52,065 nucleotides of DNA from Stenotrophomonas sp. 169 (GCF_014621775.1 NZ_CP061204.1:4105001-4157065), one strand, 5' to 3'; numbered from the stretch's first letter, positions 7,922 to 20,174 are shown. The notes: a model not told the origin generated them from the letters alone. Made by a program: numbers and translations.

Positions 7922-10900
7922 TCAGGCGGGTTCCGGTTCGCTGGCCTGCTGGCGACTGCGTTCGGGCAACTTCAGGCGCTTGCCGTCTTCGTCGTACTCG
8001 ATCAGCAGCACGCCGGAGTCGTGGCGGCCGCTGATCTCGACGAAGCAGGCGCCGCCGATGAAGGGCTCCAGCGTCATCACTGATTTCAGCGGCGTGGCCA
8101 CCACCATCTGGAAGCCGAAGTTGTCGAAGATGTTCATTGCCAGTGCGGTGAACTCGTTGTCGGCCTTGTCGAAGGCCTCGTCGAGCACCACCGCGGCATA
8201 GCTGGGCAATTGCCCATCGGCGCCACCCAGCTGGTAACGCAGGGCCGCCGCCAGGCAGGTGGTGGCCAGCTTCTGCCGCTGACCGCCGGACTTGCCGGCA
8301 CCGCTGCGATAGATCTCGACCTGCTGGCGCGTCGCCGCATCCAGTTCCACACCGATGAACTCGACGTGCATGCGCACATCCAGCACCAGCTCGCGCCAGC
8401 GCTTGTCCTCACCTTCCTGCGAACCCAGGCGGTTGACCAGCACGCGCAGCACGGCGAACTGGGCTTCGGCCAGCTCGCGCTGTTCGGTCTGCTGCTGGGT
8501 CAACACCTCACGCAGCTGATGATGGAACTCCAGCACTTCCGGCAGGCGACGGTCGCTGAGTTCGATGGTCAGCAAGGTCCCGCGGTTGAACGGCACCTGT
8601 TCCAGGCTGGCGTTGACCTCGTCCAGACGCTGGCCGATCGACTTGCGGGCTTCGGCACTGTGTCGCTGCAGCGCAAGCAGATTGTTCTTGCTCTGGTTCT
8701 GCAGCAGATCGAAGAAGCGTTCCTCATGCTGCGGCAGGCCGTCGCGCTCCAGCCGCTCCAGACGTGCGAGGAAATCGTCTGCCGACGCCACCGACACCGT
8801 GAAGTCACCGGATTCCTCCGGCCAGCCCTGCACGAAGCGGCGGAAGCAGCCGAGCAGCTGGTTCTCCACGCGGTTGACGTCCTGCTGCGATGACGACAGC
8901 GCTTCGTTGAGTGAATTGCTGACCTGGCGCATGTGCGCCTCGAGCGTCTCCAGGCTCAGTGGGCCCAGTGCATCCAGCCGTGCCTGCAGGCCGGCTTCCT
9001 GTGTGCTGCCCAAGGCGGGCAGTATCAAGGCGCGACTCTGCTGGCGGGCCCGGTCCAGCCGGTCGCGCTCCTTGACCAGTTGGCCGCGCTCCACCCGGGT
9101 GTCTTCGTAGGTGCGGCGTGACTGTTCGATATCCGCGCGCGCGGCGTCGATCTGGCGGGCCAGCTTTTCCAGATCGGCATTGCCTTCACGCAGGTCGCGC
9201 AGGGTGGCTTCGATGTCGGCCAGGCGCTGCTGCGGGGTCGCGATGTCGATCTCGTTCCAGCTCATGCCCACCAGTTGGTGGCACGCCAGGCGGCGATCGT
9301 TGTCGAGGTCGCGCTGCGCACGCAGGCGGGCGACGTCCTCGTCGCAGCCCGCGATGCGCAGGGCAAGCTCCTGCGCTTCCTTCTCGAACACCGCCAGCTT
9401 GTCGCGGTTGTTGAAGCCCAGCAGCCAGCGGCGGCGGTCGGTGACGGCGCTGCGGTCATCCTTCTCGAAGCGGTCGCCCGGGTGCTTGACCTGGCCTTCG
9501 CGGGTGATGCCGCGTTCCACGTTGCGCAGCTGACGGGCATCCACGCACTCGTAGTCGAAGCGCTTGCCCAACTCGCGGCGCAGCCAGCCTTCGAAGACGT
9601 GGTCGCGCAGCTCCAGCTTGTGCAGCAGCGAGCGCGGCGACGGATCGCGGGCAAACGCCTCGTCGTTGCGGCGCACGCGGTAATAGGTGAAGCGCATGCC
9701 GAGGTGGGTACGGTTCACCCAGTCGGCGACTTCGTTGTAATGCTTGTCATCGACCAGCAGCGACTGCGCGAAACCGAACAGGACGCGCTCGATCGCGCCC
9801 TGCCAGGCGAGGTCGTCCTGCCCTACCTGGATCAGTTCGCCCACGAAGGGCAACGCCGCTTCCGGCAACCCGGTCTCTTCGACCAGTCGCGCACGCAGTT
9901 TCTGCAGCGGCGCAGGAATGCTGGAGGTGTTGCGCTGCATGGCATCAAGTTCGGCACGCACATCGCCGAAGCGACGCTCGTCATCGCGCCGCCCCCCCAG
10001 CCGTTCGCTGATCGCATCGTCCAGCGCCGATGAGGCGCGCTTGCGGTCCAGCAGCTCGTTCGATGCGTGCTCGACCAGCTCGGCAAAGCCGTGGGCATCG
10101 TCGGGCAGGGCTTTCTGCAACTGCGCTGCCGCCTCGCGGGCCTGGGCCAGCTTCGCATCGCGACGGTCACGCTCGGCCTCCGCACGCCCCTGCTCGCGTT
10201 CCAGCTCCTCGATGCGTTCGCCACCTTGCTGGCGGCGCTGCAGTTCCAGCTCTCCGAGTTTGGCCTGGTGGTTGTCCAGCGCTGCGCGCCGCTGCGATTC
10301 CTCACCCAGCAGGCCGCGGTCACGGGTATCCAGCTCGCGCAGACGCGCGTCGATCAGCTGTTGCCGACGGGTCTCACGGAAGCTGTCGATGCCCAGCTTG
10401 AGCGTCTCATCGTCGGCACGCCGACGGTTCATGGCCTTCAGTTCGTTGTAATGCGCGCGCGCCGGCGACAGGGTTTCGACCTGGCGACGGGCGGTGACCA
10501 CGGCTTGGTGCGCGCCGTCCAGTTCGGCGAAGTCGTTGACCAGCCGCTCGGCCGCGTCGAAGGTCTTCGGCGTGTCCAGCATGAAGTCGCGCAGGAAGAC
10601 GTTGAGGTCACCCAGGTTCTTCGCTGACTGGGTCTTGTGCAGCAAGCGCAGGGCCATCTCGTTGTCGATGCCCAGCAGGTGGCGGAAACGCTCGGCATAG
10701 GCGGCGAAGCTGTCGAAGTGATGCACGTCGGCGAGCTTCTGCTTCAGCTTGCGCAGGTCCAGGTCGAAGCCGCCCAGATCCTTGGCGACGTCGAACGGAC
10801 GTTCGGCCACCATGTAGTGCTTGCGCACATCGGCGGCCGTGGTGCCGTTGCCGGCGATCCAGAACAGGCGCACCAGGCTGACCACGCGGCCATCGCCACT

Positions 10901-11296
10901 GCGATACTCCAGCACCACGGCCGTCCAGGTAGCGCCCTTGCGCAGGTATTGGGTGGCGATCTCACCGGTGCCGCGGTCCTGCTGGTCGGCCCATGCGCCG
11001 CGCACGTACGACACCAGGTTGCGGTCGCGGCCACTGCGTTCGGCTTCGCGCGCCGCCGCGTTGAAGTCGACGATCGCCGGCGGCACCAACAGTGCCGACA
11101 TCGCGTCGAGCAGGGTGGACTTGCCCGAGCCGGAACGGCCGACGAACAGGAAACCGCGCTCGGCGATCGGCACTTCGGTGAGGCCGTTGAAGGTGCCCCA
11201 GTTGTGCACCTGCAGGCGGCGCATGCGGAACTGCTGCTGGCGCGCGTCGGGCTGGCCTTCGTTGAACAGGGCGGGGGTGTGCTTGGAAATGGCCAT
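7922..11296 (-). CDS. jetC: SMC/MukB-like ATPase, JetC-type (Wadjet/Mks condensin)
   Basis: A 1124-residue SMC-type ATPase. Walker A is GRSGSGKST at 53-61. Long heptad-rich, Arg/Glu/Gln-rich coiled coils fill about 280-460 and 650-960. The ABC signature KSGGQRQKLA and Walker B region AVVLDEAFDKAD lie near residues 1010 and 1050. This is the arrangement of MksB/JetC, the motor that loads on DNA and extrudes loops. In Wadjet it works with a kleisin (JetA), a KITE protein (JetB) and a nuclease (JetD). It follows jetB by 16 bp. Immediately downstream there is only the duplicated SMAG block and no jetD. It could therefore be a chromosome-organising condensin rather than a plasmid-cleaving defence motor. 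Confidence 0.85.
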   Translation of the reverse strand: MAISKHTPALFNEGQPDARQQQFRMRRLQVHNWGTFNGLTEVPIAERGFLFVGRSGSGKSTLLDAMSALLVPPAIVDFNAAAREAERSGRDRNLVSYVRGAWADQQDRGTGEIATQYLRKGATWTAVVLEYRSGDGRVVSLVRLFWIAGNGTTAADVRKHYMVAERPFDVAKDLGGFDLDLRKLKQKLADVHHFDSFAAYAERFRHLLGIDNEMALRLLHKTQSAKNLGDLNVFLRDFMLDTPKTFDAAERLVNDFAELDGAHQAVVTARRQVETLSPARAHYNELKAMNRRRADDETLKLGIDSFRETRRQQLIDARLRELDTRDRGLLGEESQRRAALDNHQAKLGELELQRRQQGGERIEELEREQGRAEAERDRRDAKLAQAREAAAQLQKALPDDAHGFAELVEHASNELLDRKRASSALDDAISERLGGRRDDERRFGDVRAELDAMQRNTSSIPAPLQKLRARLVEETGLPEAALPFVGELIQVGQDDLAWQGAIERVLFGFAQSLLVDDKHYNEVADWVNRTHLGMRFTYYRVRRNDEAFARDPSPRSLLHKLELRDHVFEGWLRRELGKRFDYECVDARQLRNVERGITREGQVKHPGDRFEKDDRSAVTDRRRWLLGFNNRDKLAVFEKEAQELALRIAGCDEDVARLRAQRDLDNDRRLACHQLVGMSWNEIDIATPQQRLADIEATLRDLREGNADLEKLARQIDAARADIEQSRRTYEDTRVERGQLVKERDRLDRARQQSRALILPALGSTQEAGLQARLDALGPLSLETLEAHMRQVSNSLNEALSSSQQDVNRVENQLLGCFRRFVQGWPEESGDFTVSVASADDFLARLERLERDGLPQHEERFFDLLQNQSKNNLLALQRHSAEARKSIGQRLDEVNASLEQVPFNRGTLLTIELSDRRLPEVLEFHHQLREVLTQQQTEQRELAEAQFAVLRVLVNRLGSQEGEDKRWRELVLDVRMHVEFIGVELDAATRQQVEIYRSGAGKSGGQRQKLATTCLAAALRYQLGGADGQLPSYAAVVLDEAFDKADNEFTALAMNIFDNFGFQMVVATPLKSVMTLEPFIGGACFVEISGRHDSGVLLIEYDEDGKRLKLPERSRQQASEPEPA

Positions 11297-11312
11297 GGCG
11301 TGCTTCCGTGGT

Positions 11313-14176
<2,864 letters not shown>

Positions 14177-14293
14177 TGCGGACGGCTTCCCGGATGGGGC
14201 GAGCATGGTAGCCGACCGGAAGGCGGATCGTCCGGGATCCCGTTGCTTTTCATGCAGGAAGAAAGCGGTGGCATGAACAGAAAGCGGCCCTGT

Positions 14294-14325
14294 CCTATTG
14301 ATAGGCATGAAATTAGTAGTATCCT
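14294..14325 (+). promoter_or_regulatory. marR promoter with overlapping operator-like palindrome
   Basis: A -35 TTGATA (14298-14303) and -10 TATCCT (14320-14325) are spaced by 16 bp and lie just ahead of the MarR start at 14337, so the leader is very short. The -35 overlaps the palindrome CCTATTGATAGG (14294-14305), and a related half (TCCTATCTAT) overlaps the -10. This fits autorepression by the MarR protein. Confidence 0.55.
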
Positions 14326-14336
14326 ATCTATCTGCC

Positions 14337-14792
14337 ATGAATGATTCCCTCGACGAACGTACCCGGCTGCAGATGCAGCTCAGCTCCGGCCTGCTTCAGT
14401 CAGGGCGGCAATGGCAGCGCTTGGCCGATGGCACGCTGGGCAGCTATGGCATTTCCACCGCCTGCACCATGCCGCTGCTGATGATCGGCCGCTCGGGCGG
14501 TGGCATCCGCCAGGTCACCCTGGCCCAGCAGTTGGGCCTGGAAGGCCCCTCGCTGGTGCGCCTGCTGGACAAGCTGTCGGCCAGCGGGCTGGTGCGCCGT
14601 GAATGCGATGCCAGCGACCGTCGCGCCAACCTGCTGTGGCTGACCGATGCCGGCCAAGCGCTGGTCAGCGAGCTGGAAGAGAAGCTGATCGGGCTGCGCC
14701 AGGACGTGTTCGGCGAGCTGTCCATGGAAGAACTGCGCGCGGTGTTGAAGGTGTGGCACGTGCTGGCCGCCGCCGTCGATCGCATTACGTAA
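14337..14792 (+). CDS. MarR-family transcriptional regulator
   Basis: A 151-residue winged-helix regulator. The DNA-binding part is around residues 60-100 (VTLAQQLGLEGPSLVRLLDKL, then the wing CDASDRRAN). MarR proteins bind small phenolic or drug-like ligands and release DNA. It is the first gene of a same-strand efflux cluster, 101 bp ahead of the AaeX-like gene, so it most likely controls that pump and itself. The start ATG 14337 is just after the operator-bearing promoter. Confidence 0.88.
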   Translation: MNDSLDERTRLQMQLSSGLLQSGRQWQRLADGTLGSYGISTACTMPLLMIGRSGGGIRQVTLAQQLGLEGPSLVRLLDKLSASGLVRRECDASDRRANLLWLTDAGQALVSELEEKLIGLRQDVFGELSMEELRAVLKVWHVLAAAVDRIT

Positions 14793-14893
14793 GCGCTGCA
14801 CTCCCGGGCGACGCCGCTGCCGTGCAGACGCCAGTGGCTTTCGCCCGTTGCTGTTGATGTCCCTCCCCCCGTCTAGAAGCCAGATCCCTGCCG

Positions 14894-15103
14894 ATGCCCG
14901 GTGAATTCAGTCTCCATGGCGTGTTTGTCCCGACCCTGCTCGGGCTGATGCTGGTGGCCTATGTGCTCAACAGCGGCCTGCGCGTGCTGCTGCAGCGCAG
15001 TGGCGCCTATCGGCTCGTCTGGCACCCCGCCCTCTTCAACCTGGCCCTGTACGGCATCGTGCTGGGCGGGTTGTTCCACCTCCTGCGTTGGATGCAATCG
15101 TGA
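14894..15103 (+). CDS. aaeX: AaeX-like small inner-membrane protein (DUF1656)
   Basis: A 69-residue protein with two hydrophobic segments (about 12-27 and 43-62), beginning MPGEFSLHGVFVP as in the DUF1656 family. These small proteins accompany AaeA/AaeB-type aromatic-acid efflux pumps; their exact role is unclear. Its stop codon overlaps the GTG start of the next gene (GTGA), a sign of translational coupling. Confidence 0.82.
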   Translation: MPGEFSLHGVFVPTLLGLMLVAYVLNSGLRVLLQRSGAYRLVWHPALFNLALYGIVLGGLFHLLRWMQS

Positions 15104-16014
15104 ACAAGATCGTCAAGAAAGCCCTGCCGCCGGTGCTGACCGTGCTGGCCGTGATCGTCGCGCTGCTGGTGCTGCGGCAACTGTGGGTCTACTACATGGA
15201 CGAGCCGTGGACCCGCGATGCGCATATCGGCGCGGACGTCGTGCAGGTGGCCCCGGATGTATCCGGACTGGTTGAAGCGGTGGACGTGGCCGACAACCAG
15301 GCAGTGAAGAAAGGCGCGCTGCTGTTCGTGGTGGACCGGGCGCGTTATCGCATCGCCGTGGAGTTGGCGCGGGCGTCATTGGCCGAACGCCAGGCCGCGG
15401 TGGCGCAGCTGCGCCGGGAGATCGCCCGCGACCGCAGCCTGCAGGATCTGGTCGCCGGCGAAGATGCCGAAGTGCGCCGGGCCAAGCTGCAGGCTGCACA
15501 GGCCGCGCTGGCCACGGCGCAGGCAGCAGTGGACCTGGCCGAGCTCAATCTTGCGCGGACCGAAGTGCGGGCGCCGGCCGATGGCCAGATCAATGACCGC
15601 ACCGTGCGCGTCGGCGACTACGTAACGGCCGGCAAGCCGGTGCTGGCCCTGCTGGACACCACCTCGTTCCGCGTGGATGGCTATTTCGAAGAGACGCGGC
15701 TGCGCGGCGTAGCCCCCGGCCAGTCTGTGGATATCCGGCTGATGGGTGAAAACGTGGCGCTGGTCGGCCATGTCGAGAGCATCGCCGCCGGCATCGAAGA
15801 CCGGTACCGCACGGCGGGAAACAGCCTGTTGCCGAACGTGACCCCGGCCTTCGACTGGGTGCGTCTGGCCCAGCGTATTCCGGTACGCATCCGAATCGAT
15901 GCCGTACCCGATGGCGTGCAGCTGATTTCCGGCCGCACTGCCACGGTGACCGTCAACGTGAAGGGCCACACGAAGGACACCGCTGCCACGGTGCCGGCGC
16001 GGGCCGCGCTGTGA
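15100..16014 (+). CDS. aaeA: HlyD-type membrane fusion protein, AaeA-like
   Basis: A 304-residue periplasmic adaptor. It has an N-terminal membrane anchor (residues about 8-28), then a split biotinyl-lipoyl domain (WTRDAHIGADVVQVAPDVSGLV and ARTEVRAPADGQIN), a short alpha hairpin rich in Ala/Arg/Gln (about 85-145) and a beta-barrel. It would link the FUSC pump to the outer-membrane factor. The GTG 15100 start overlaps the aaeX stop; a TTG at 15088 is a possible alternative. Confidence 0.88.
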   Translation: MNKIVKKALPPVLTVLAVIVALLVLRQLWVYYMDEPWTRDAHIGADVVQVAPDVSGLVEAVDVADNQAVKKGALLFVVDRARYRIAVELARASLAERQAAVAQLRREIARDRSLQDLVAGEDAEVRRAKLQAAQAALATAQAAVDLAELNLARTEVRAPADGQINDRTVRVGDYVTAGKPVLALLDTTSFRVDGYFEETRLRGVAPGQSVDIRLMGENVALVGHVESIAAGIEDRYRTAGNSLLPNVTPAFDWVRLAQRIPVRIRIDAVPDGVQLISGRTATVTVNVKGHTKDTAATVPARAAL

Positions 16015-17486
16015 GCGCGATGGTGCATACGCTGCGCCGCGTGGCGCTGGTCGTCGCGCTGACCGGCCTGGCGGCGTGCCGCACGCTGGGCCCGGATTAC
16101 GCCGTGCCCGAGGCATCGGCCTTCCATCGGCCGCAGGCCAACGACGCCTTCATCGATACCGGCAACCCCGAGATTGCCGCGAGTGCCGACCTGCCCTCGC
16201 GCTGGTGGTCGTTGTATCAGGACCCCACGCTGGACGGCTTGGTTGAACAGGCGCTGCGGGACAACGTCGAACTGAAGGCCGCCGACGCGCATCTGCGGCG
16301 CGCCGCTGCCCTGTACGAGCAGGCGATGGATGCAGGGGGATTCGAGTACGAAGCAGAAGCCGGTGTCAGCCGGGCCCAGCTGTCTGCCGAATCGTTCCTG
16401 CTGGAGCACGAGCTGCCGCCGATCAACCTGGCCGACGGCAAGTTCGCGGTGAGCTATCAATTCGATCTGTTCGGCAAGCTCAGGCGTGGCGCGGAAGCGG
16501 CGCGCGCGGACGAACAGTCGGTCGCCGCAGCGCGCGATATTGCCCGTATCACCGTGGTGGCCGAGGTCGCCGACAACTACCTGGATATCTGCCACGCCAA
16601 TCATGAGCTGCAGGTGGCCGCGCATTCCCTGCAACTGCAGCAGCGCGGCCGGGAGGTCACCGAGCGCCTGATCGCCGCCGGTCGCGGTACCGCCCCGGAG
16701 CTGGCGCGCGCGAATGCCCAGGTGGCGCTGCTGGAAGCCGCGCTGCCGCCGCTGCAGGCCAAGCGCCAAGCGGCGGCGTATTCGCTGGCGGCGCTGTTGG
16801 GGCAGACCCCGGGGCAATTGCCGCCAGGCGTGCTGGATTGCGCCCATGCGCCAGCACTGCAGCAGCCCCTGCCGGTCGGCGATGGCCGCGCGTTGCTGGC
16901 GCGCCGTCCCGATGTGCGCCAGGCCGAGCGCAAGCTGGCCGCCGCGACCGCGCGCATCGGCGTGGCGACTGCCGCGCTGTATCCAGATATCCGCCTGGGC
17001 GCATCGGTCGGTGCCGCTGGCCTGCTGGCCGACTTCGGCGAGCCGCTCACCCAGCAGTGGTCGTTCGGCCCACTGATCTCGTGGACCCTGCCCTCTTCCG
17101 GTACACGGGCCCGCATCCATGCCACCGAAGCCGGCGCTGACGCCGCGCTGGCCGAGTTCGACCACACCGTGCTGCAGGCGTTGCGCGAAACACAGACCGC
17201 GCTGGATCGCTATGCGCAGGATCTGCGTCGGCTGCAGTCGCTGCAGGTGGCGCAGCAGCAGGCCACGCTGGCCGCCGCGCAGAACCGCCGGTTGTACCAG
17301 GGGGGCCGCACGCCGTACCTGTCCAGCCTGGACGCCGACCGCAGCCTGGCCACCGCCGACGCCACGCTGGCCGAGGCGCAGGCACAGGTATCGCGTGACC
17401 AGATCCATCTGTTCCTCGCCTTGGGCGGTGGCTGGGATGCCGGCGCCGATGCCGCGCCCGCCGCCGCACCGACAGCGGCGAGGTAG
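16011..17486 (+). CDS. NodT-type outer-membrane efflux lipoprotein
   Basis: A 491-residue TolC/NodT-family outer-membrane factor. The N-terminus is a lipoprotein signal with lipobox LAAC near residue 23, followed by the usual LGPDY motif. Two repeated coiled-coil halves follow, rich in Ala/Leu (about 90-250 and 290-460). It forms the exit duct for the pump. The GTG start at 16011 overlaps the aaeA stop (GTGA); ATG 16020, three codons later, is an equally plausible start. In E. coli aaeXAB has no dedicated outer-membrane gene, so this operon is more complete. Confidence 0.88.
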   Translation: MSAMVHTLRRVALVVALTGLAACRTLGPDYAVPEASAFHRPQANDAFIDTGNPEIAASADLPSRWWSLYQDPTLDGLVEQALRDNVELKAADAHLRRAAALYEQAMDAGGFEYEAEAGVSRAQLSAESFLLEHELPPINLADGKFAVSYQFDLFGKLRRGAEAARADEQSVAAARDIARITVVAEVADNYLDICHANHELQVAAHSLQLQQRGREVTERLIAAGRGTAPELARANAQVALLEAALPPLQAKRQAAAYSLAALLGQTPGQLPPGVLDCAHAPALQQPLPVGDGRALLARRPDVRQAERKLAAATARIGVATAALYPDIRLGASVGAAGLLADFGEPLTQQWSFGPLISWTLPSSGTRARIHATEAGADAALAEFDHTVLQALRETQTALDRYAQDLRRLQSLQVAQQQATLAAAQNRRLYQGGRTPYLSSLDADRSLATADATLAEAQAQVSRDQIHLFLALGGGWDAGADAAPAAAPTAAR

Positions 17487-17491
17487 ACGCG

Positions 17492-19534
17492 ATGTCCGTG
17501 CTGCTGGACCGCCAAGGCTGGCTGTTCTCGATCAAGACCTTCCTGGCGTCGATCACGGCGCTGTACATCGGGCTGGCTGGCAACCTGTCGCGGCCGTACT
17601 GGGCGATGGCCACGGTGTACATCGTCAGCCAGCCGCTGCTGGGCCCCACGCGGGCCAAAGGCTTGTACCGGATACTGGGTACGCTGCTGGCCGGCGTGGC
17701 CACGCTGATCATGCTGCCCCATCTGGTGGAAACCCCGCTGCTGCTCAGTGCGGCGATGTCGCTGTGGCTGGCCGGCTGCCTGTTCCTGGCGCTGTTGAAC
17801 CGCGGCCCGCGGGGCTACGCCTTCCTGCTGGCCGGCTACACCACCGCCTTCATCGGCTTTCCTGCGGTCACCTCGCCGGAGATGATCTTCGACACCGTGG
17901 TGGCGCGCAGCGAAGAGATCATCCTCGGCACGGTCGTGGCGCTGTTGTTCGCTGCACTGGTGTTCCCGGCCTCGGTGCGGCCGATGCTGAGTGGCCGCAT
18001 CAGTCGCTGGATGGACGACGCGGCGCAATGGTGTCGGCAGATCCTGGAAGGTGGCCGCGCGCACGCACCACGCAACCGGCTTGCCGCTGACCTGGTGCAG
18101 TTCGAGGCGCTGATCGAGTTCCTGCGCCGCGATGATCCACGCCATGCCGGCGCGGCCGTGTCGATGGCCCGCCTGCGCGAACGCATGCTGCTGTTGCTGC
18201 CCGTGCTGTCTTCGATTGCAGATCGGCTGGACGCGCTGCGTGGTAACGACAAGGCGCTGCCTGAGGATCTGCAGTCCGTGGTGGACGACACCCGCGAATG
18301 GCTGGTGGCTGACGATGCCACCGCTGCCGCTGGCCTGTACACGTCGCTGCGGGCACGCATCAGCGCATTGAAACCGCAGGTGGACGCTGACCTGCAGCGC
18401 CTGCAGCTGGCCACCCTGTTGCTGCGCCTGGAGGAGCTGGTGGACCTGTGGCAGGACTGCCGCATGCTGCACCAAGCCATCGAGCACGGCACGGCGCCGC
18501 GCGAGACGCCGCGTTACCGCATCCGCGCGCGCGCGGTGACCGACGCCCGCCACGTGGACTACGGCATGGCGCTGTTTTCCGCGCTCAGTGCCGGTATCGC
18601 GCTGATGAGCTACTGCGTGCTGTGGATCGGGCTCGGTTGGGAAGGAGGTGGCAATGGCGCGATGATGGCCGCCGTGGCCGCGGCGTTCTTCGCCGCACAG
18701 GACGATCCCGCACCGAGCATGATGTCTTTTCTGATATGGGCGGTCGTGGCGAGCATCGTGGCCGGCATCTACCAGTTCGGCATCTTTCCGGCGGTGCACG
18801 ATTTCGGCCTGCTGGTGCTGCTGCTGGCCGTGGTGTTCCTGCCGCTGGGCCTGCTGCTGCACAACCCGAAGACGATGCTGTTCGCCCTGCCGTTGACGGT
18901 GAACCTGGTGGCCCTGCTCAGCGTGCAGAACACGTACAGCGGCAACATCCAGGGCTTCGTGAACTCGGCCGTGGCCATGTTCATCGGCATCGGGTTCGCG
19001 GTGGTGATGACCCGGTTGTTCCGCTCGGTGGGCGCCGAGTGGAGCGCGCGGCGCTTGGTACGCCAGGGCTGGGGCACGCTGGCCGAAGCCGCCGAAGGAC
19101 GTGGCCAGCAGGACCGCGAACGCTTCGCTGCGCGCATGCTGGACCTGCTGGGCTTGCTGGCACCCCGGCTGGCCGCCACGCCGGAGGGCAGCGACATCGC
19201 CTCGGTGGACATGCTGACCGAGGCCCGCGTGGGGCTGAACATCCTGCAGCTGCGGCGCGCCCGGCTGGACCTGCCCGAGCGCAGCCGGGAGGCGGTGGAG
19301 CACATCCTGGCCGACATCGCGACGCACTACCGCCGCCAGGTTGCCGCCCGTCGGCCGGTACCGGGCGAGGCTGCGCTGCGCGAGCGGCTGGACGCCTCGC
19401 TGGCGCGGGTGGGCAGCGTGGCGGCCGGCAAGGCCCGCGATGAAGCCCTGATGGGGCTGGTCGGCCTGCGCTTCGCGCTGTTCCCCGCAGACCTGCCGGC
19501 GCGCGAAGGCAGCGCCGCGCTTCCTGCTTCGTAA
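17492..19534 (+). CDS. aaeB: FUSC-family efflux pump, AaeB-like
   Basis: A 680-residue inner-membrane protein of the FUSC/AaeB family. An N-terminal block of membrane segments (about 15-165, with RPYWAMATVYIVSQP) and a second block (about 355-520) are each followed by a cytoplasmic helical region. The family exports aromatic acids and related compounds. It begins 5 bp after the outer-membrane factor gene and closes the MarR-led operon. The substrate is not known from sequence. Confidence 0.88.
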   Translation: MSVLLDRQGWLFSIKTFLASITALYIGLAGNLSRPYWAMATVYIVSQPLLGPTRAKGLYRILGTLLAGVATLIMLPHLVETPLLLSAAMSLWLAGCLFLALLNRGPRGYAFLLAGYTTAFIGFPAVTSPEMIFDTVVARSEEIILGTVVALLFAALVFPASVRPMLSGRISRWMDDAAQWCRQILEGGRAHAPRNRLAADLVQFEALIEFLRRDDPRHAGAAVSMARLRERMLLLLPVLSSIADRLDALRGNDKALPEDLQSVVDDTREWLVADDATAAAGLYTSLRARISALKPQVDADLQRLQLATLLLRLEELVDLWQDCRMLHQAIEHGTAPRETPRYRIRARAVTDARHVDYGMALFSALSAGIALMSYCVLWIGLGWEGGGNGAMMAAVAAAFFAAQDDPAPSMMSFLIWAVVASIVAGIYQFGIFPAVHDFGLLVLLLAVVFLPLGLLLHNPKTMLFALPLTVNLVALLSVQNTYSGNIQGFVNSAVAMFIGIGFAVVMTRLFRSVGAEWSARRLVRQGWGTLAEAAEGRGQQDRERFAARMLDLLGLLAPRLAATPEGSDIASVDMLTEARVGLNILQLRRARLDLPERSREAVEHILADIATHYRRQVAARRPVPGEAALRERLDASLARVGSVAAGKARDEALMGLVGLRFALFPADLPAREGSAALPAS

Positions 19535-19632
19535 CCCGCCGGTCCTTTTCCGACGGTAGTCATCCCCCCGCAAGCACGGTCGCGCTACCCTGCGCGTCCG
19601 CGCTTGCTGCGCAACGTCAACAGGAAGATCCG

Positions 19633-20031
19633 ATGAGCTACGACATGATGGTGTTCGACCCCGCCGTGGCACCGCGCGAAGCGGCTGCCTTCATCGCTTG
19701 GTACGAGAAGCAGACCGACTGGAACGAAGATCATGACCACGATGATCCCAAGGTCACCACCCCGGCTCTGCAGGCCTGGTTTGCCGAAATGGCCGAGCAT
19801 TTCCCGCCGATGAGCGGCCCGCTGTCCGACGATGAGGACGACCGCGATGAAGTGACCGATTACAGCATCGCCGCGAGCGTGATCTATGGCTCCTTCGACG
19901 ACGCCGTCGCCGAGCGCGCGCATGAAATGTTCCAGGTGCTGGCACACCAGCACGGCCTGGGCTTCTTCGATGCGAGCAGTGATGAAGCGGCGATCGTGTA
20001 CCCGGACGGCACGGTGCTGGTGCTGGAGTAA
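19633..20031 (+). CDS. Small acidic conserved protein of unknown function
   Basis: A 132-residue, strongly acidic soluble protein beginning MSYDMMVFD. It has a run of His/Asp (DHDHDD, about 37-42), an acidic DDEDDRDE stretch (about 77-84) and a C-terminal HGLGFFDASSDEAAIVYP. There is no signal peptide or membrane segment. It has a good ribosome site (AGGAAG). I recognise it only as similar to scattered conserved hypothetical proteins and give no function. It stands alone between the efflux operon and recD, which is convergent with it. Confidence 0.7.
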   Translation: MSYDMMVFDPAVAPREAAAFIAWYEKQTDWNEDHDHDDPKVTTPALQAWFAEMAEHFPPMSGPLSDDEDDRDEVTDYSIAASVIYGSFDDAVAERAHEMFQVLAHQHGLGFFDASSDEAAIVYPDGTVLVLE

Positions 20032-20047
20032 GCGGGTGGAGCACCGT

Positions 20048-20117
20048 GGTTTGACCGCTTTGGTTTGACCGCTTTGGTTTGACCGCTTTGGCTTGGCTGC
20101 TTTGGTTTGGCTGCTTT
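20048..20117. repeat. Five tandem copies of a 14-bp repeat
   Basis: The unit GGTTTGACCGCTTT is repeated exactly three times (20048-20089) and then twice in a diverged form (GGCTTGGCTGCTTT, GGTTTGGCTGCTTT). The array abuts the SMAG palindrome pair at 20119. It lies between convergent genes and codes for nothing evident. Confidence 0.9.
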
Positions 20118-20118
20118 G

Positions 20119-20174
20119 GTAGAGCCGACTTCAGTCGGCTGCGGAGGACGTCAGCCGACTGAAGTCGGCTCTAC
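20119..20174. repeat. Inverted pair of SMAG palindromes
   Basis: GTAGAGCCGACTTCAGTCGGCT (20119-20140) faces its reverse complement (20153-20174) across a 12-bp gap, so the whole can fold into one long hairpin. It sits between convergent genes and may end transcription from both sides. Confidence 0.88.
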
